A DNA stretch of 30,995 nucleotides from positions 1-30,995 of the IMG/VR virus record IMGVR_UViG_3300021093_000252. One strand, given 5' to 3'. Under the pieces are notes generated by a model, which worked only from the letters and a program-made list of their open reading frames with translations, searched no databases and was not told the DNA's origin. The stretch is from a virus. Shown piece after piece: positions 1 to 9,081 of this stretch; within the stretch, counting starts at the first letter, position 1; every line of letters begins with the position of its first letter. The position numbers and the translations under genes were made by a program.

Positions 1-884
1 TTTGGCTTATTGATGTTTTTCCTTAAATTAGTCAAAAAATTGACAACTACTTCTTCTGCAAATGCAGCATTCGCCGGATCATTTTTTTGAGTTTGAGTCA
101 CGCCTAACGAAAGCGGATTAGCGTTACTTGAAAAAGTGTCATCTACATCGTTCTTTATCAATTGTTCATTTACGTTAATTAAGTTAAAGATCAGTTCTTT
201 ACTAATAAACCCTGTAAAAAATGACTCATCGTCTTGATACACATAATTAGTTATTTCTCTTAGGAAGTTTAGTGGACTCGTATTATAATTTATCCAAGTC
301 ATGACATCCGCTGGTGTGAATTCATTTTGAGCATAACCCAATCCTAATTCAGAACATATCGCTTTTATTGCATCTACTGATGTCAAGTTAGGATAGCTTT
401 TAGACACGTTATTGTAGAGTCGAGGCACAAATAACTCAGCCTTGATCATGTAAGTTGTGCCTTGACTAAGATTTATTCCAGATCCTCTATTTTGAGTGGG
501 AATAGATTTTACCTTAGTAATTAAGTAGTCAGACCGTACTGGTTTAAGCTTATCGTTTCCGCTGTTTATAAAGACACTCACCATCAAATTCCTTTTTGGA
601 AAATAATTACCTGAGAATTCTCCAGAAGGGTCAGTAAATGTTAGATCAAGCTTTGGAATAAAGCTAGACTCGTCTATCATTAAATACTCAATATCAGTGA
701 TTACCTGCCCAGCCAACTTAACAAAGGGTTTAATCGAACCTGCAAGCTGACTAAAGTCTGACCTGCCCTTGTTCTTTCTAGTGATCGACCCAGTTGTACT
801 CTCAGCAGAGTTATCAAAATCGTCAAGCGTTATTAGTTTAATTGACGGTTGAATATGAGTCTTTATGACTTGATTAAATCCCAT
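1..884 (-). CDS. Baseplate hub-like tail protein (partial, C-terminus outside window)
   Basis: The ATG is at 884-882 and 294 codons stay open to the window edge, so the C-terminus is missing. The visible protein (MGFNQVIKTHIQPSIKL...) is mostly polar and beta-rich. It contains a stretch, SPLNFLREITNYVYQDDESF, of the kind seen in phage hub proteins related to T4 gp27 and the gpD family, where a helix follows 'SPLxFLxxI'. In those families the protein forms the central trimer of the baseplate that joins tube and spike. The start lies 2 nt after the stop of the gp53-like gene upstream, so the two are probably translated together in a tail operon. No enzymatic motif is visible. The structural role is well supported by context; the exact hub assignment is an inference from one motif and the gene neighbourhood. 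Confidence 0.6.
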   Translation of the reverse strand, partial: MGFNQVIKTHIQPSIKLITLDDFDNSAESTTGSITRKNKGRSDFSQLAGSIKPFVKLAGQVITDIEYLMIDESSFIPKLDLTFTDPSGEFSGNYFPKRNLMVSVFINSGNDKLKPVRSDYLITKVKSIPTQNRGSGINLSQGTTYMIKAELFVPRLYNNVSKSYPNLTSVDAIKAICSELGLGYAQNEFTPADVMTWINYNTSPLNFLREITNYVYQDDESFFTGFISKELIFNLINVNEQLIKNDVDDTFSSNANPLSLGVTQTQKNDPANAAFAEEVVVNFLTNLRKNINKP

Positions 885-886
885 TT

Positions 887-1471
887 TTAAAAGTTATTCC
901 CGTTTTTTAACTGATCCTGTACTCTACTTCTAGCCGACGACTGATTAGTATTTGTTGTACTAGTCTGTGTCATGTCTCCTCCCAAGATCACTCTTCCTTC
1001 GACCACCTTAACGTTTTTGGCACCGCTTAAGTTAACATTAGGCGGCACTACTTCTGGTACTTTGCTCCTAATCGATTGTAATCTTTGCTGATCTTTTGTA
1101 GTCTTTGGTTTGATCACAGCCTCCTCATTCTTTTTAGCGGGTTCAGTTCCTTTCTCTAGGACACTCTTTGGAGGAACGATTAGTTTTGAGATCTCGCTTA
1201 TTGCTGGAACTAGCATGATTTCTCCCTGCTCTACTGAAAACGGATTAGATATTCCATTAAATTTAAGTAGCGCCTCCCAGTATTCCTGTGACCCAAGAAC
1301 ACGGTCAGAAACCAGGTCAGGCCGCATGTTTTCAAATTCTGAAACGACAGTCGGTCCTGCTGGACCAGCTGCCTCTCCAAAATTAAACGTAGAGCTGACT
1401 AGGTCTACCACTGATTCTCCAAATGCATTCGTAAAAAACTTTTTTACTCTTAATAATTTAGTAGTTAACAT
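887..1471 (-). CDS. Baseplate wedge protein with gp53/LysM-like segment
   Basis: This 194-residue protein contains, at about residues 50-90, the pattern RPDLVSDRVLGSQEYWEALL followed by KFNGISNPFSVEQGEIMLVP. That is the 'Y-W-x-LLxxN-x-I-x-NPFxVxxGxxLxIP' arrangement of T4 gp53-type baseplate wedge proteins, whose core is LysM-like. In T4, gp53 links neighbouring wedges of the baseplate. The C-terminal half is Lys/Pro/Thr/Asn-rich and probably disordered. The gene sits 2 nt downstream of the large tail protein gene and 2 nt upstream of the hub-like gene, a typical tail operon packing. An AGPAGP run occurs near residue 37. A cell-wall LysM enzyme is less likely because no catalytic domain is present and the gene lies inside a baseplate cluster. 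T4 gp53 has 196 residues, a close match. Confidence 0.65.
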   Translation of the reverse strand: MLTTKLLRVKKFFTNAFGESVVDLVSSTFNFGEAAGPAGPTVVSEFENMRPDLVSDRVLGSQEYWEALLKFNGISNPFSVEQGEIMLVPAISEISKLIVPPKSVLEKGTEPAKKNEEAVIKPKTTKDQQRLQSIRSKVPEVVPPNVNLSGAKNVKVVEGRVILGGDMTQTSTTNTNQSSARSRVQDQLKNGNNF

Positions 1472-1473
1472 GA

Positions 1474-3366
1474 TTAATCGTTTGTATATAGTTTTAAGAA
1501 ATAGTCTTTAAGTATAGGTGACTTGGCAAATCCTTCTCCGTATCTTCTTTTAACATCTACTGCAAAATACTCTGCTAAGTTTTGCGCTCTATCAGTAGCC
1601 CCATTATCTGATATGGTAGCAGTTGATTGTGGTCGCTGAGCAGCGGCTGCTCCATTTGTTGCAGTAGGCAATGTTCCATTAGCATCCAGTGCTCGCTGAC
1701 TATTATATTCTCCGAATGAATTTCTAGTACTTGCTGGAGGCTCCAACGCAGTAAAGAACATGTCTCCTCCTCCATGATTAAAAATTGATTCGATATCTTG
1801 TTTTGCTCTAGGTCTGCCGTGATCCAGCGTTACTTTAAATTTTACCTCAGTTGGGAAATCATCCGCTCCTAGTTCTTCTCCAAATTCAATGCTTGTGCTC
1901 TTTAGTATTAAGTTACCGATCACGGCAACTGGATCCATTGGATTTCCTACCATTAAGTGCCACTCTCCTACTGCTCGACCGTCGGCTAATGCTCTCATCA
2001 CTAGTGGGGTCTGGTGAAGTGCGCCCAGTCTAGACGCAAGTAAATTTTGTCCGACTCGACTCGTAACAGCCTCCTTAAATATTGTTTCTATGCCTTCAGT
2101 ATTAGTGACACTGTTTCCTGCAGCCGAGATCGCTTTATTTATAAAATCTTTAAGATCTGCTCCACCGCCAGCTACCATTTGAGTCAACATTGAAAGTAGA
2201 TCCTTAGATGCATTAGCATAATCACCTTGCTCCATACTGTCTGTATTAAACCCAGGCAATAATGGACCAGTCTGTTGAAAATATCGATATCCTCCTCCCC
2301 AAAAGCTAGCTCTATTATACGTTAAACTTAAAAAATTACTTATCAGGTCTAACATCACAATCTTTGGATTGAGCCTAGGTGTTCCAAGAGTCCTTAATTT
2401 ATATTCAAAGGTTAGGTCTATTGCGTTTGTAAAAGTATATCCTCTTTCTCTCTTTTGTGTCTCAGTTATCACATTAATCGGCCCTCTCACGCGATTAGCA
2501 TATGCACCACTCTCGTATTGTTGTTTTAAGTTTTCCTGTAGAGTTTTATCAAATCCAGATAAAGCGTATGGATTTGTTCCTGACTGATTAGCAAACGCAG
2601 TAATTAGTAAATTTCTAGCGGTCTCATTTTCTTTTTTTATACCAAGCGCATCGAATATTTGTTCAAGCTGTATTTCGTTTCCCTGTACATCTTGAATCTC
2701 TTCTCCCTCTTTTGGATATGTTTCCCAGTTAAATCCCCAAGTCATTGCCAAGATCTTACCAAGCGTGTTGCTGGTCCCTTCTCCCCACCAAGTAACGGCT
2801 TGTGCAATTGGTACAAGCGGAAGTTTCTCTGCAGCCACTGCCAAGTTATCCTCAACCGGTATTGGATATCGTCTAAGCGTTAACATTCGATTATTGGGTA
2901 TCTGCCCGTACCATTTACAGTGATAGAAATCCTGAAGAGAGTATGGGTATGGATACAGTGGCCCCTTATGATTAGCGGCTTGTGCGGCTTCCTTGTTTGT
3001 CCACGTAATTATTTTTTCTGCAGTTGGGTTCTGGATCTCTGCTCTTGCAGCGTTTCTTGATTGGGCTGCCGAGTTACCAAGATACCTTGCAGTATCATAG
3101 AGCAATCTATGCCCAGCTAAATCATAGTTACCAGTAGTATTTGCGCTAGTTCCTGCTGCAAAATTTGAATACCTAAAGATATAGAACGGGTTGAATGATG
3201 AACTGGTACCGATCAGAGGTATCTGATTTCCAGATTCCCCATCGACCTTTGCAGTCTTTTCAGTATTTCCGCTATCTGTCGTGTTTTGATCAATGCCAGT
3301 AGGTCTTGAAAGGTTTATAAGACCGTCGCCAGCAACGCCGTCTAAGCCCAAATCAATGAATCCCAT
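1474..3366 (-). CDS. Large tail/baseplate structural protein
   Basis: This is a 630-residue protein with no signal peptide or membrane segment. Its middle is rich in aromatic residues and Asn. At roughly residues 460-530 it carries a tail-tube-like stretch containing GEWHLMVGNPMDPVAVIGN, then ADDFPTEVKFKVTLDHGRPR and a Phe-Asn-Gly-Gly-rich turn. Similar 'GNP...GN...FP.E..F.V.L.HGRPR' strings occur, as I recall, in large tail proteins of myoviruses, where they belong to tube or tube-initiator folds. The C-terminal ~80 residues are Ala/Thr/Asn-rich and then end in a basic, aromatic tail. An AATAAATAA element sits 17 nt upstream of the ATG, consistent with late expression. It is the first gene of a tightly packed tail operon running into the gp53-like and hub-like genes. 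The precise part of the tail it forms (tube initiator, cap or wedge) cannot be decided from the sequence alone. Confidence 0.55.
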   Translation of the reverse strand: MGFIDLGLDGVAGDGLINLSRPTGIDQNTTDSGNTEKTAKVDGESGNQIPLIGTSSSFNPFYIFRYSNFAAGTSANTTGNYDLAGHRLLYDTARYLGNSAAQSRNAARAEIQNPTAEKIITWTNKEAAQAANHKGPLYPYPYSLQDFYHCKWYGQIPNNRMLTLRRYPIPVEDNLAVAAEKLPLVPIAQAVTWWGEGTSNTLGKILAMTWGFNWETYPKEGEEIQDVQGNEIQLEQIFDALGIKKENETARNLLITAFANQSGTNPYALSGFDKTLQENLKQQYESGAYANRVRGPINVITETQKRERGYTFTNAIDLTFEYKLRTLGTPRLNPKIVMLDLISNFLSLTYNRASFWGGGYRYFQQTGPLLPGFNTDSMEQGDYANASKDLLSMLTQMVAGGGADLKDFINKAISAAGNSVTNTEGIETIFKEAVTSRVGQNLLASRLGALHQTPLVMRALADGRAVGEWHLMVGNPMDPVAVIGNLILKSTSIEFGEELGADDFPTEVKFKVTLDHGRPRAKQDIESIFNHGGGDMFFTALEPPASTRNSFGEYNSQRALDANGTLPTATNGAAAAQRPQSTATISDNGATDRAQNLAEYFAVDVKRRYGEGFAKSPILKDYFLKLYTND

Positions 3367-3382
3367 ATCAGGTTTGTTTTTA

Positions 3383-3391
3383 TTATTTATT
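3383..3391 (-). promoter_or_regulatory. Late-promoter-like 9-mer AATAAATAA
   Basis: Read on the minus strand this is AATAAATAA, 17 nt upstream of the 630-residue tail gene. It is one of twelve copies of [AG]ATAAATAA found before mostly virion-type genes and resembles the T4 late promoter core TATAAATA. Confidence 0.5.
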
Positions 3392-3411
3392 ATGTTTAGT
3401 TAAGATCCTCT

Positions 3412-5370
3412 CTAATCCACTCCTTTCAAGAAATCCTTAAAGCTCGATACCTTTTTTACCATTTGAGAGCCTGATTTCTTTTTCTTCTTTCTTCCTGGAC
3501 CAGCTAGGGATAGCGTATCCATTGTGTTGTCTGGTAGGCTTCCTGAAGTCTGCATTGCCGTTCCTGGAGAGGTTCCCATTCCAGCATCTTCATTAGTCTT
3601 CTTTTCAGCTGACTTATAAAATTTAGGACCTTCTCCTTTTTCGTATGGAGTAAGGCCTATTGCGTCTAATCGTAGCTTATTTGTGACTTTACTTACTCCC
3701 TTTTCAAGGTCTCGACCTGCCTGTTTGCTTACTGCAAACACTCCGCCCTTAATTATGCTAAATATCCCATTAAATATTGCCTGATTTTGAGCAGCATTCT
3801 TTCTAGCTAATTCAGCATTTCCTCTGTCTGGCACAGTTGAAAAGAGTCCGACGATGATCTGACCTAGGCCCTTAAGCAGATTCTTTAATGGACTCTCAGC
3901 GATCCTGTCTGCTTCACTGACTGCAAGCCTAACCTTTTGATAAAGAGGCAGCCTAAGATCGGGCTTTAACTGTATTCCCTTAAAGTTCTTCATGTTAAAG
4001 TCCTTAGAGAGATAATAGTTCTTGATCTCCCTCTCTTTAGCTTGTGTGATTGCCTTGATCTTTGAGACAGCATTGTCCATGTCCCTCTTTGAGAGCTCGC
4101 CGTCAACCTCGCTCTCAACGTATTTAGTTATCCAGGCACTGGTCGCATAGAGATAAGCCAATTGGTTTTCTTCTAGCGAGCTTTCCTCGTTTCTGGCCAC
4201 TGCGTTAAACTGTGCGATTCGACCTACATCCGTTAGTGACTCCTTAATCGATGCCTCAAGCCAAGCCGCGTTTTGCTCCTCAAGCTTTTTAAATAGCTTA
4301 TAATAGTCTCCGCCAGGTTCAGAGATCTCACCGTTTGTCATTGGAGGAAGCAGAGATGAGCTTAGGGCAGTCATCAGCTTTTCCTTGATCCTATTCTTTT
4401 TTCTTAGGCTCGGTCGCTCAGTCTTGGTGATCTCCTTCTCCTTCTCCTTGATCGGCGCAGCAAAGAACTTTGAATAGCCTAGGGCGTCGATTAGAGGCTT
4501 CCAATCCACCTCTAACTTTTCTCTACCGGTCTCGTCATTCGGTAGCCCTGAGATGATGTTTTTAGTATCGTTTAGGGAGTTTAAGATCTCCTTTTTAATG
4601 GTCTCTTCGGTTCTTTGTAAGAGCTTAGTCAGTTTTTTCTTATGCGATTCCGCAGCAAAAGCCTTGGCCTTTTCTGCAAGCTCAGGGTTTTTCTCAAGGA
4701 TCGAATTAAGTTCCTCCTTTTTAACCACCTTGCTCTCTCCGTTGGAATCAATCATCTCAAACTCATTGGATTCAATCTTGTTGTCGATTCGCCCAATCCT
4801 ACCGATCTTTACTGTAGGTGCTCCCTCTTCGGTGGATACTGTAATCGGTGCTCCGATCTGCTTTAGAGCAAGCAACAGATTAGTGTCTTTGTCCAGGTCT
4901 GGAGCCTCGTTTGCATACTTAAAAATAAGGTGCATCTTATAGATTCGACTCTTTATGTCAGCCTCTCTAATCAGGAATCTTTTATAACCCTCAAAGTTTT
5001 GGTTTGGATCCAACTTCTTTTTATCTGATGATATCGCGCTCAAGCTCTTTTTTGATCGAGTCAAGTATTCACCTAACCACTCGACCTTACCCGGAACCAC
5101 CATTGCCATTAGGATCTTCTGCAATTCTGGGTTTGCCTGTACCTTTTCTAATAGAAGAATATCTAATTTTTGTAGCACCTGTTCGATGGATTCAAATGAA
5201 GTAGTCCTAGCGATCTTATCGCTGGTCTCTCCACCTATTCCTGATTCAATGATATTGGTGATTTGATCCATTTCAGAAGGGGTGCCTCCTTCCTCTTTCT
5301 TGGACTCAGCGTCCCCTTCCTTGGCCTCGTTAAGTCGTAACCAATTTCTTAAGTATGCTTCAAAACTCAT
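3412..5370 (-). CDS. Large coiled-coil protein with capsid-targeting-like ends (putative internal head protein)
   Basis: The 652-residue product starts MSFEAYLRNWLRLNEAKEG, which resembles the T4 capsid-targeting sequence (MKTYQEFIAEA) and contains an LNE|A site like those cut by T4-type prohead proteases. The rest is highly charged (Lys/Glu), helical and probably coiled-coil over much of its length, with no enzyme motif. Near the C-terminus is a basic run after AGPGRKKKKK, and the last residues, VSSFKDFLKGVD, look like a second targeting peptide. The gene is preceded by GATAAATAA about 20 nt upstream and is flanked by tail genes and a small unknown gene. It may be packaged in the head or act as a scaffold or core protein; T4 core/scaffold proteins are also highly charged and helical. 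The function remains unknown and the head association is an inference. Confidence 0.55.
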   Translation of the reverse strand: MSFEAYLRNWLRLNEAKEGDAESKKEEGGTPSEMDQITNIIESGIGGETSDKIARTTSFESIEQVLQKLDILLLEKVQANPELQKILMAMVVPGKVEWLGEYLTRSKKSLSAISSDKKKLDPNQNFEGYKRFLIREADIKSRIYKMHLIFKYANEAPDLDKDTNLLLALKQIGAPITVSTEEGAPTVKIGRIGRIDNKIESNEFEMIDSNGESKVVKKEELNSILEKNPELAEKAKAFAAESHKKKLTKLLQRTEETIKKEILNSLNDTKNIISGLPNDETGREKLEVDWKPLIDALGYSKFFAAPIKEKEKEITKTERPSLRKKNRIKEKLMTALSSSLLPPMTNGEISEPGGDYYKLFKKLEEQNAAWLEASIKESLTDVGRIAQFNAVARNEESSLEENQLAYLYATSAWITKYVESEVDGELSKRDMDNAVSKIKAITQAKEREIKNYYLSKDFNMKNFKGIQLKPDLRLPLYQKVRLAVSEADRIAESPLKNLLKGLGQIIVGLFSTVPDRGNAELARKNAAQNQAIFNGIFSIIKGGVFAVSKQAGRDLEKGVSKVTNKLRLDAIGLTPYEKGEGPKFYKSAEKKTNEDAGMGTSPGTAMQTSGSLPDNTMDTLSLAGPGRKKKKKSGSQMVKKVSSFKDFLKGVD

Positions 5371-5389
5371 ATGGCCGGTAAGATTTTAG

Positions 5390-5398
5390 TTATTTATC
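5390..5398 (-). promoter_or_regulatory. Late-promoter-like 9-mer GATAAATAA
   Basis: On the minus strand this reads GATAAATAAC, 19 nt upstream of the ATG at 5370. It overlaps the stop codon of the small upstream gene, so the promoter is embedded in coding sequence. Confidence 0.5.
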
Positions 5399-5581
5399 TC
5401 GCTTTTTAAGCTGCTCATAGGGAATCGTCCACATGTTTCTACGAACTTCTCCCTTCATAAAATCATACACTGAGTTTCCGTTCTTGCTCTCCTCTGGGTG
5501 CTGTAATACAGCGTTTTTCAGCTTTGATTTGCCCTTGCGATAGTCGTCAAGGTTTTTCCAGTCTTGGTGTTTGTTAGCCAC
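5390..5581 (-). CDS. Small basic hypothetical protein (63 aa)
   Basis: This 63-residue protein (MANKHQDWKNLDDYRKGKSK...) is strongly basic, with many Lys, Asp and Asn residues and no membrane segment or metal-binding motif. It lies 9 nt after the metallophosphatase gene and is probably co-transcribed with it. Its 3' end overlaps a late-promoter-like element for the next gene. I do not recognise the family. The tight spacing and phage-like codon use support it being real. A small accessory protein, DNA-binding or virion, is possible but nothing in the sequence decides this. Confidence 0.55.
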   Translation of the reverse strand: MANKHQDWKNLDDYRKGKSKLKNAVLQHPEESKNGNSVYDFMKGEVRRNMWTIPYEQLKKRDK

Positions 5582-5590
5582 ATCCTTTGA

Positions 5591-7150
5591 TTATTTTAGA
5601 GTCGTATATTCTCCGTTTATAAAGTTAATGTGTTGAGCCTTACCGTCCTCGTGAATGATCACGTGAGACTGTAACCATGCGCTGGCTCCGATGTTGTATC
5701 CGACTCTTAATTGAGTGGTGGTACCGACTGCCAAGGCTCCGTCCTTTCTGCCAGGAGAGTGGTAGTGTCCAACTATGATCTTATGGTTAAGACGTCTAAA
5801 TTGTTGTAAGCTTCCTCGGCTTCCGTTTGAGCCGATGTCTCCATGCTGACCTAATTCCCAGCCATTAACTATATAACTATCACTTCTACCTAGGGTTATG
5901 AAGTGCGGATATTTATTATTTATCACCCATGGAATCACCCCGTTTGGTGCCTCTCCGCTTAGGATCGCCGAGGAATATTGCATGTACTCTAGCGAGTTTT
6001 TAGGAGTGACGGTCTTACGCCAGTCAGTGTTCTTTAACCACCTGTCCACGAAATCGTCGTGATTGCTTCGAACGATCACAGTATTGTACTCCTCAAAGTC
6101 GCTAAGACCCTCTAATAACTGATCGATCTCCTTCTTTAGAGAATTGGTACCCTCTAACTCCTTTTGATACTGTAAAAACGGATCCTTTTCCTCATGGTGA
6201 CTGATTGACTTTCCATCAAACACGTCGTGTAGGATCACATGATCGGGATTAAGTTCTTCCATGATCTCAAAGGTCTTATTGACGACCCTAGTGTCATGAC
6301 TGCCATAATGTAGGTCTCCCCAAACTATTGCCGAGATCTTATTGATTCTGGTCACATCCTCTTTTTCAACTCGATAGAACAGATCAGTAAAGCTACCGTC
6401 GTCCGTAGCTGTGACCTGTCTCATAAAAAAGATCTCACCGTTCTTGATCTCAACGATCACGAATCCAAGAGTGTGATGAAACTCTCCCTTTTTACCTGAT
6501 TTAGAATCGGTGTAGTTTTTGATAGTGCAGGCACCGGTCGTTACCATCATCTTAGGCGCGTTTCCCTCCAGTACTGGAATCATCTCCATCTGTACCTTGG
6601 GTGAACCGAAAACGCAAGAATTGATACCGCTTAGTCCTTCCATACCCGTCATTGGATTCACAGCAGTCGGTTGGATCTTTACGTCAGACATGATGGATAA
6701 GTACTTATGAATGTCATGACGATTCGCATCAAGATAACTCAATACATCGTCGGCCCAAACCTCTTCGTATTCTTGACTAGTGGACCAGATACTCGTGGGA
6801 TTTTTATATCGACCTGCGATCACATGCACATCAGCGTTAATGAATTCGGCATACGCCTTGATGTTATTTAAAAAGTCTGTGTGTACTGGTGTGTTGTTTT
6901 GTGCCCAAGTTATGATGAACCTCTTAGTCTTTTTGTTATATTCCCTAGCTTGTGCAAGCTTCAACTGCGGTGACTCTTCAGCGGTTTTGGTACTAAAGTT
7001 AAGTTTTGTGATCCAGTTGTTGATTGTTCTAGTCGAACACTCGAATTTTTCAGAGAGACCAGTTATCCTTTCGTCCCAGGAAAGATCTCGGTTGTAATAT
7101 GTCTCACAGATGTAAAGTTTATCGGATTCTTCAAGTTCATTAAACTTCAT
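5591..7150 (-). CDS. HTH-metallophosphatase (calcineurin-like, phage T5 A1-like)
   Basis: The 519-residue product has a helix-turn-helix-like N-terminus (about residues 25-50, with CSTRTINNWITKL) and a C-terminal calcineurin-like phosphoesterase domain. The metal-binding motifs are in order: GDLHYGSHD (278-286), HDVFDG (308-313), RSNHDD (361-366, in the position of the usual GNHD), GQHGD (434-438) and GHYHSPG (461-467). These residues bind two metal ions in the family and support phosphodiester hydrolysis. A similar layout is known for T5 A1-type proteins, which take part in host DNA degradation, so a role in nucleic-acid degradation or processing is plausible. The middle third (about residues 60-260) is not recognised. 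The HTH suggests it binds DNA. The start is the only ATG before the conserved HTH, and a TATAAT-like run lies in the gap upstream. Confidence 0.75.
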   Translation of the reverse strand: MKFNELEESDKLYICETYYNRDLSWDERITGLSEKFECSTRTINNWITKLNFSTKTAEESPQLKLAQAREYNKKTKRFIITWAQNNTPVHTDFLNNIKAYAEFINADVHVIAGRYKNPTSIWSTSQEYEEVWADDVLSYLDANRHDIHKYLSIMSDVKIQPTAVNPMTGMEGLSGINSCVFGSPKVQMEMIPVLEGNAPKMMVTTGACTIKNYTDSKSGKKGEFHHTLGFVIVEIKNGEIFFMRQVTATDDGSFTDLFYRVEKEDVTRINKISAIVWGDLHYGSHDTRVVNKTFEIMEELNPDHVILHDVFDGKSISHHEEKDPFLQYQKELEGTNSLKKEIDQLLEGLSDFEEYNTVIVRSNHDDFVDRWLKNTDWRKTVTPKNSLEYMQYSSAILSGEAPNGVIPWVINNKYPHFITLGRSDSYIVNGWELGQHGDIGSNGSRGSLQQFRRLNHKIIVGHYHSPGRKDGALAVGTTTQLRVGYNIGASAWLQSHVIIHEDGKAQHINFINGEYTTLK

Positions 7151-7195
7151 TTTAAGAAAAGTTTTGTATATTATATTCGAGAAAGGTCTAAAGTT

Positions 7196-9070
7196 TTAGA
7201 CAACCTCCTCTGAATCTTCCTGCTTTTGGTCAGGCTCACTAAATCGTGCGTCCTGGTTCATTTCGTTCACTCTAATGTTCTGTCCTACTTCCTTCTGTAA
7301 GTTAAAAAACTCTGCTGAAACTGATGCCGGCGTCTCCTTCTTAAACTCTTCAAACTTCGAATCCTTAATTAGCTCAAGTATTTCCTCTGACTTTACGAAG
7401 CTTGGCAGCTCCACTAGTTTAAAGTCCTTGGATATTCTCAATGGGATATCCCTCTTCTTGATGTAATCAAACTGTAGAGCATAGTCTTTTACTCGACGAT
7501 CAGTCGTTCCCCATAGGATCGGTTCGTACTTGGGTCTAAGTTCTCTTATTATGTCAGAGATCTGCCCGCTAGGGACGATCATGACGTCGACGATCAGTTC
7601 CGGATATTCCTGTTGCACCTTGTTTAACATGAGTCTAGTTGTCGCAAGAGAAAAAGGAGACTTTTTAGTCTGCACGTCCCTTTTTATAGCCACTAGAACG
7701 GTCTTGTTACCGTTGTTCTCCTTTAGTGCCTTGGCTGCTTTGATGTGACCCATCGTCACCGGTTGAAATCCTCCAATCAGGATGTTTACTCTTTGTGCCT
7801 CAGTCGACTCGCCGATCTTTTTTGCGTGTTCGACTTCGCTTAGGGTCATCCAATCGTTCGGTGATCCGATAAACTCACTAAAGCTCGGAAAGAGCCCTTC
7901 GTAGACCGCATCTCCCATGATTATGTTTTTAATCTTTTGTACGATTAAGTTAAGCTGTGAGATCATTTCTGGAGTAAAGAATCCAGCGCTTGATCTTTTT
8001 CTCACCTTTCTAAAAAAGTTAAGCAATACTTTATAGATCTCCAAATTAGTCGCGTTCTTGCTGATCAGGTTTACCACTTCTGGATCTCCTACCAGGTTCA
8101 AGTCTAACTCAAACTCAGGTCTTTTTAAGTATTCAGGAACGTCTAGCTCAAGTCCATCGTACTTTTGAGAATATTCATTTAGGAAATCCTTAAATATCTG
8201 ATTAATCAGACCGATGTATTTCTGCTCATACTGATCTGAGTCCCCAATCATCTTACGTAGGTTCTCTATGTCGTACATCTCAAAGTGATTCATTAGATCA
8301 ATGACGATCAACCAGATATAATCTTGTGAGTTTGAGGTTTTTGGTTGTGCTTCTTGCGATCTTTGTTGAAATATCGGATCCACAAGTTTTGCTAAGAATG
8401 CCTCGTTTTCAGAGTCCTCCCCATAGAACCTAAACACCAAAGTTTCCAAGTCCCTATCTGAAAAGGTTGACTTCTCATCTGGGCACAGGACTGAGATGAT
8501 GTATTTAGTAAAAGAAGTGGTCTTAAACTTTTCCTCAAGCTCCTTTTGTTCAGTGTATATGAATTCTAGGATCTTGCTCTTTTGTTCGTCGTCAAGCTTG
8601 CCCTCAAATAGGATCGGCGGTGCCTCTACTTCTAGGTAATTTGCCCACCTCGTGAGCTGTTCCCTTGACTGTAGAGTCTCAGTGATCTTGCCGTCATCGT
8701 CTAATCTATGAATGTATGAAAGTACCAAGTTATTCTTAGGCAGCTCTGCTCTTTTACTCGATAGAGTATCGCTCTTAGTAAAGTATTCAAAACCAAAAAA
8801 GAAGTTTGCTGGAATTCTTTGTCTCTTTTCAATGGGTAACTCATGAAAGTGCTTTATTGCAGGATTGTAGTACTTCATCAGCACCTGATCAACATAGGTG
8901 ATTTCACCTGATTTCTTAAAATACTTGAACTGATCGTCCTGTGTCTTTTTTACTCCAAAAAAGGCTCCATCCATCTTTTCATTAATGATGACGTATTGAT
9001 TAAGTAGTCCATTTAAGAAGGACTCGCCCCTCTTTTCGTAGACTTCCTTTAAGTTGTTTATTCCTGCCAT
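7196..9070 (-). CDS. Polynucleotide ligase-like / NMN-adenylyltransferase-like fusion protein
   Basis: This 624-residue protein seems to join two nucleotidyl-transfer domains. The N-terminal part has covalent nucleotidyltransferase motifs of RNA/DNA ligases: EKMDG (31-35, Lys32 the likely adenylated residue), FFGFEYF (91-97, motif III-like), DLETLVFRF (207-215, motif IV-like, with Thr where Gly is usual) and AKLVDP (227-232, motif V-like). The C-terminal part has GGFQPVTMGH (433-442), the HxGH-type nucleotide-binding loop with Thr in the first position, and later SPFSLATTR (471-479), as in NadM/NMNAT and cytidylyltransferase folds. About 190 residues between them are unrecognised and helical. 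Possible jobs are RNA end sealing combined with NAD or nucleotide salvage, or adenylate transfer in repair. It lies 11 nt after a putative virion gene. The domain calls are motif-based; the combined function is inference. Confidence 0.65.
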   Translation of the reverse strand: MAGINNLKEVYEKRGESFLNGLLNQYVIINEKMDGAFFGVKKTQDDQFKYFKKSGEITYVDQVLMKYYNPAIKHFHELPIEKRQRIPANFFFGFEYFTKSDTLSSKRAELPKNNLVLSYIHRLDDDGKITETLQSREQLTRWANYLEVEAPPILFEGKLDDEQKSKILEFIYTEQKELEEKFKTTSFTKYIISVLCPDEKSTFSDRDLETLVFRFYGEDSENEAFLAKLVDPIFQQRSQEAQPKTSNSQDYIWLIVIDLMNHFEMYDIENLRKMIGDSDQYEQKYIGLINQIFKDFLNEYSQKYDGLELDVPEYLKRPEFELDLNLVGDPEVVNLISKNATNLEIYKVLLNFFRKVRKRSSAGFFTPEMISQLNLIVQKIKNIIMGDAVYEGLFPSFSEFIGSPNDWMTLSEVEHAKKIGESTEAQRVNILIGGFQPVTMGHIKAAKALKENNGNKTVLVAIKRDVQTKKSPFSLATTRLMLNKVQQEYPELIVDVMIVPSGQISDIIRELRPKYEPILWGTTDRRVKDYALQFDYIKKRDIPLRISKDFKLVELPSFVKSEEILELIKDSKFEEFKKETPASVSAEFFNLQKEVGQNIRVNEMNQDARFSEPDQKQEDSEEVV

Positions 9071-9081
9071 GAATTTTTCTT

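Noticed and set aside
1110-1511. Open frame on the plus strand opposite the gp53-like gene
   Set aside because: It lies wholly opposite a well-supported tail operon, has no upstream signal and its translation is low in expected phage-protein features; an antisense shadow.
4553-4942. Plus-strand frame of 129 codons with Ser/Leu-rich translation
   Set aside because: Antisense shadow of the 652-residue coiled-coil gene; the hydrophobic composition is what a Lys/Glu-rich gene gives on the opposite strand.
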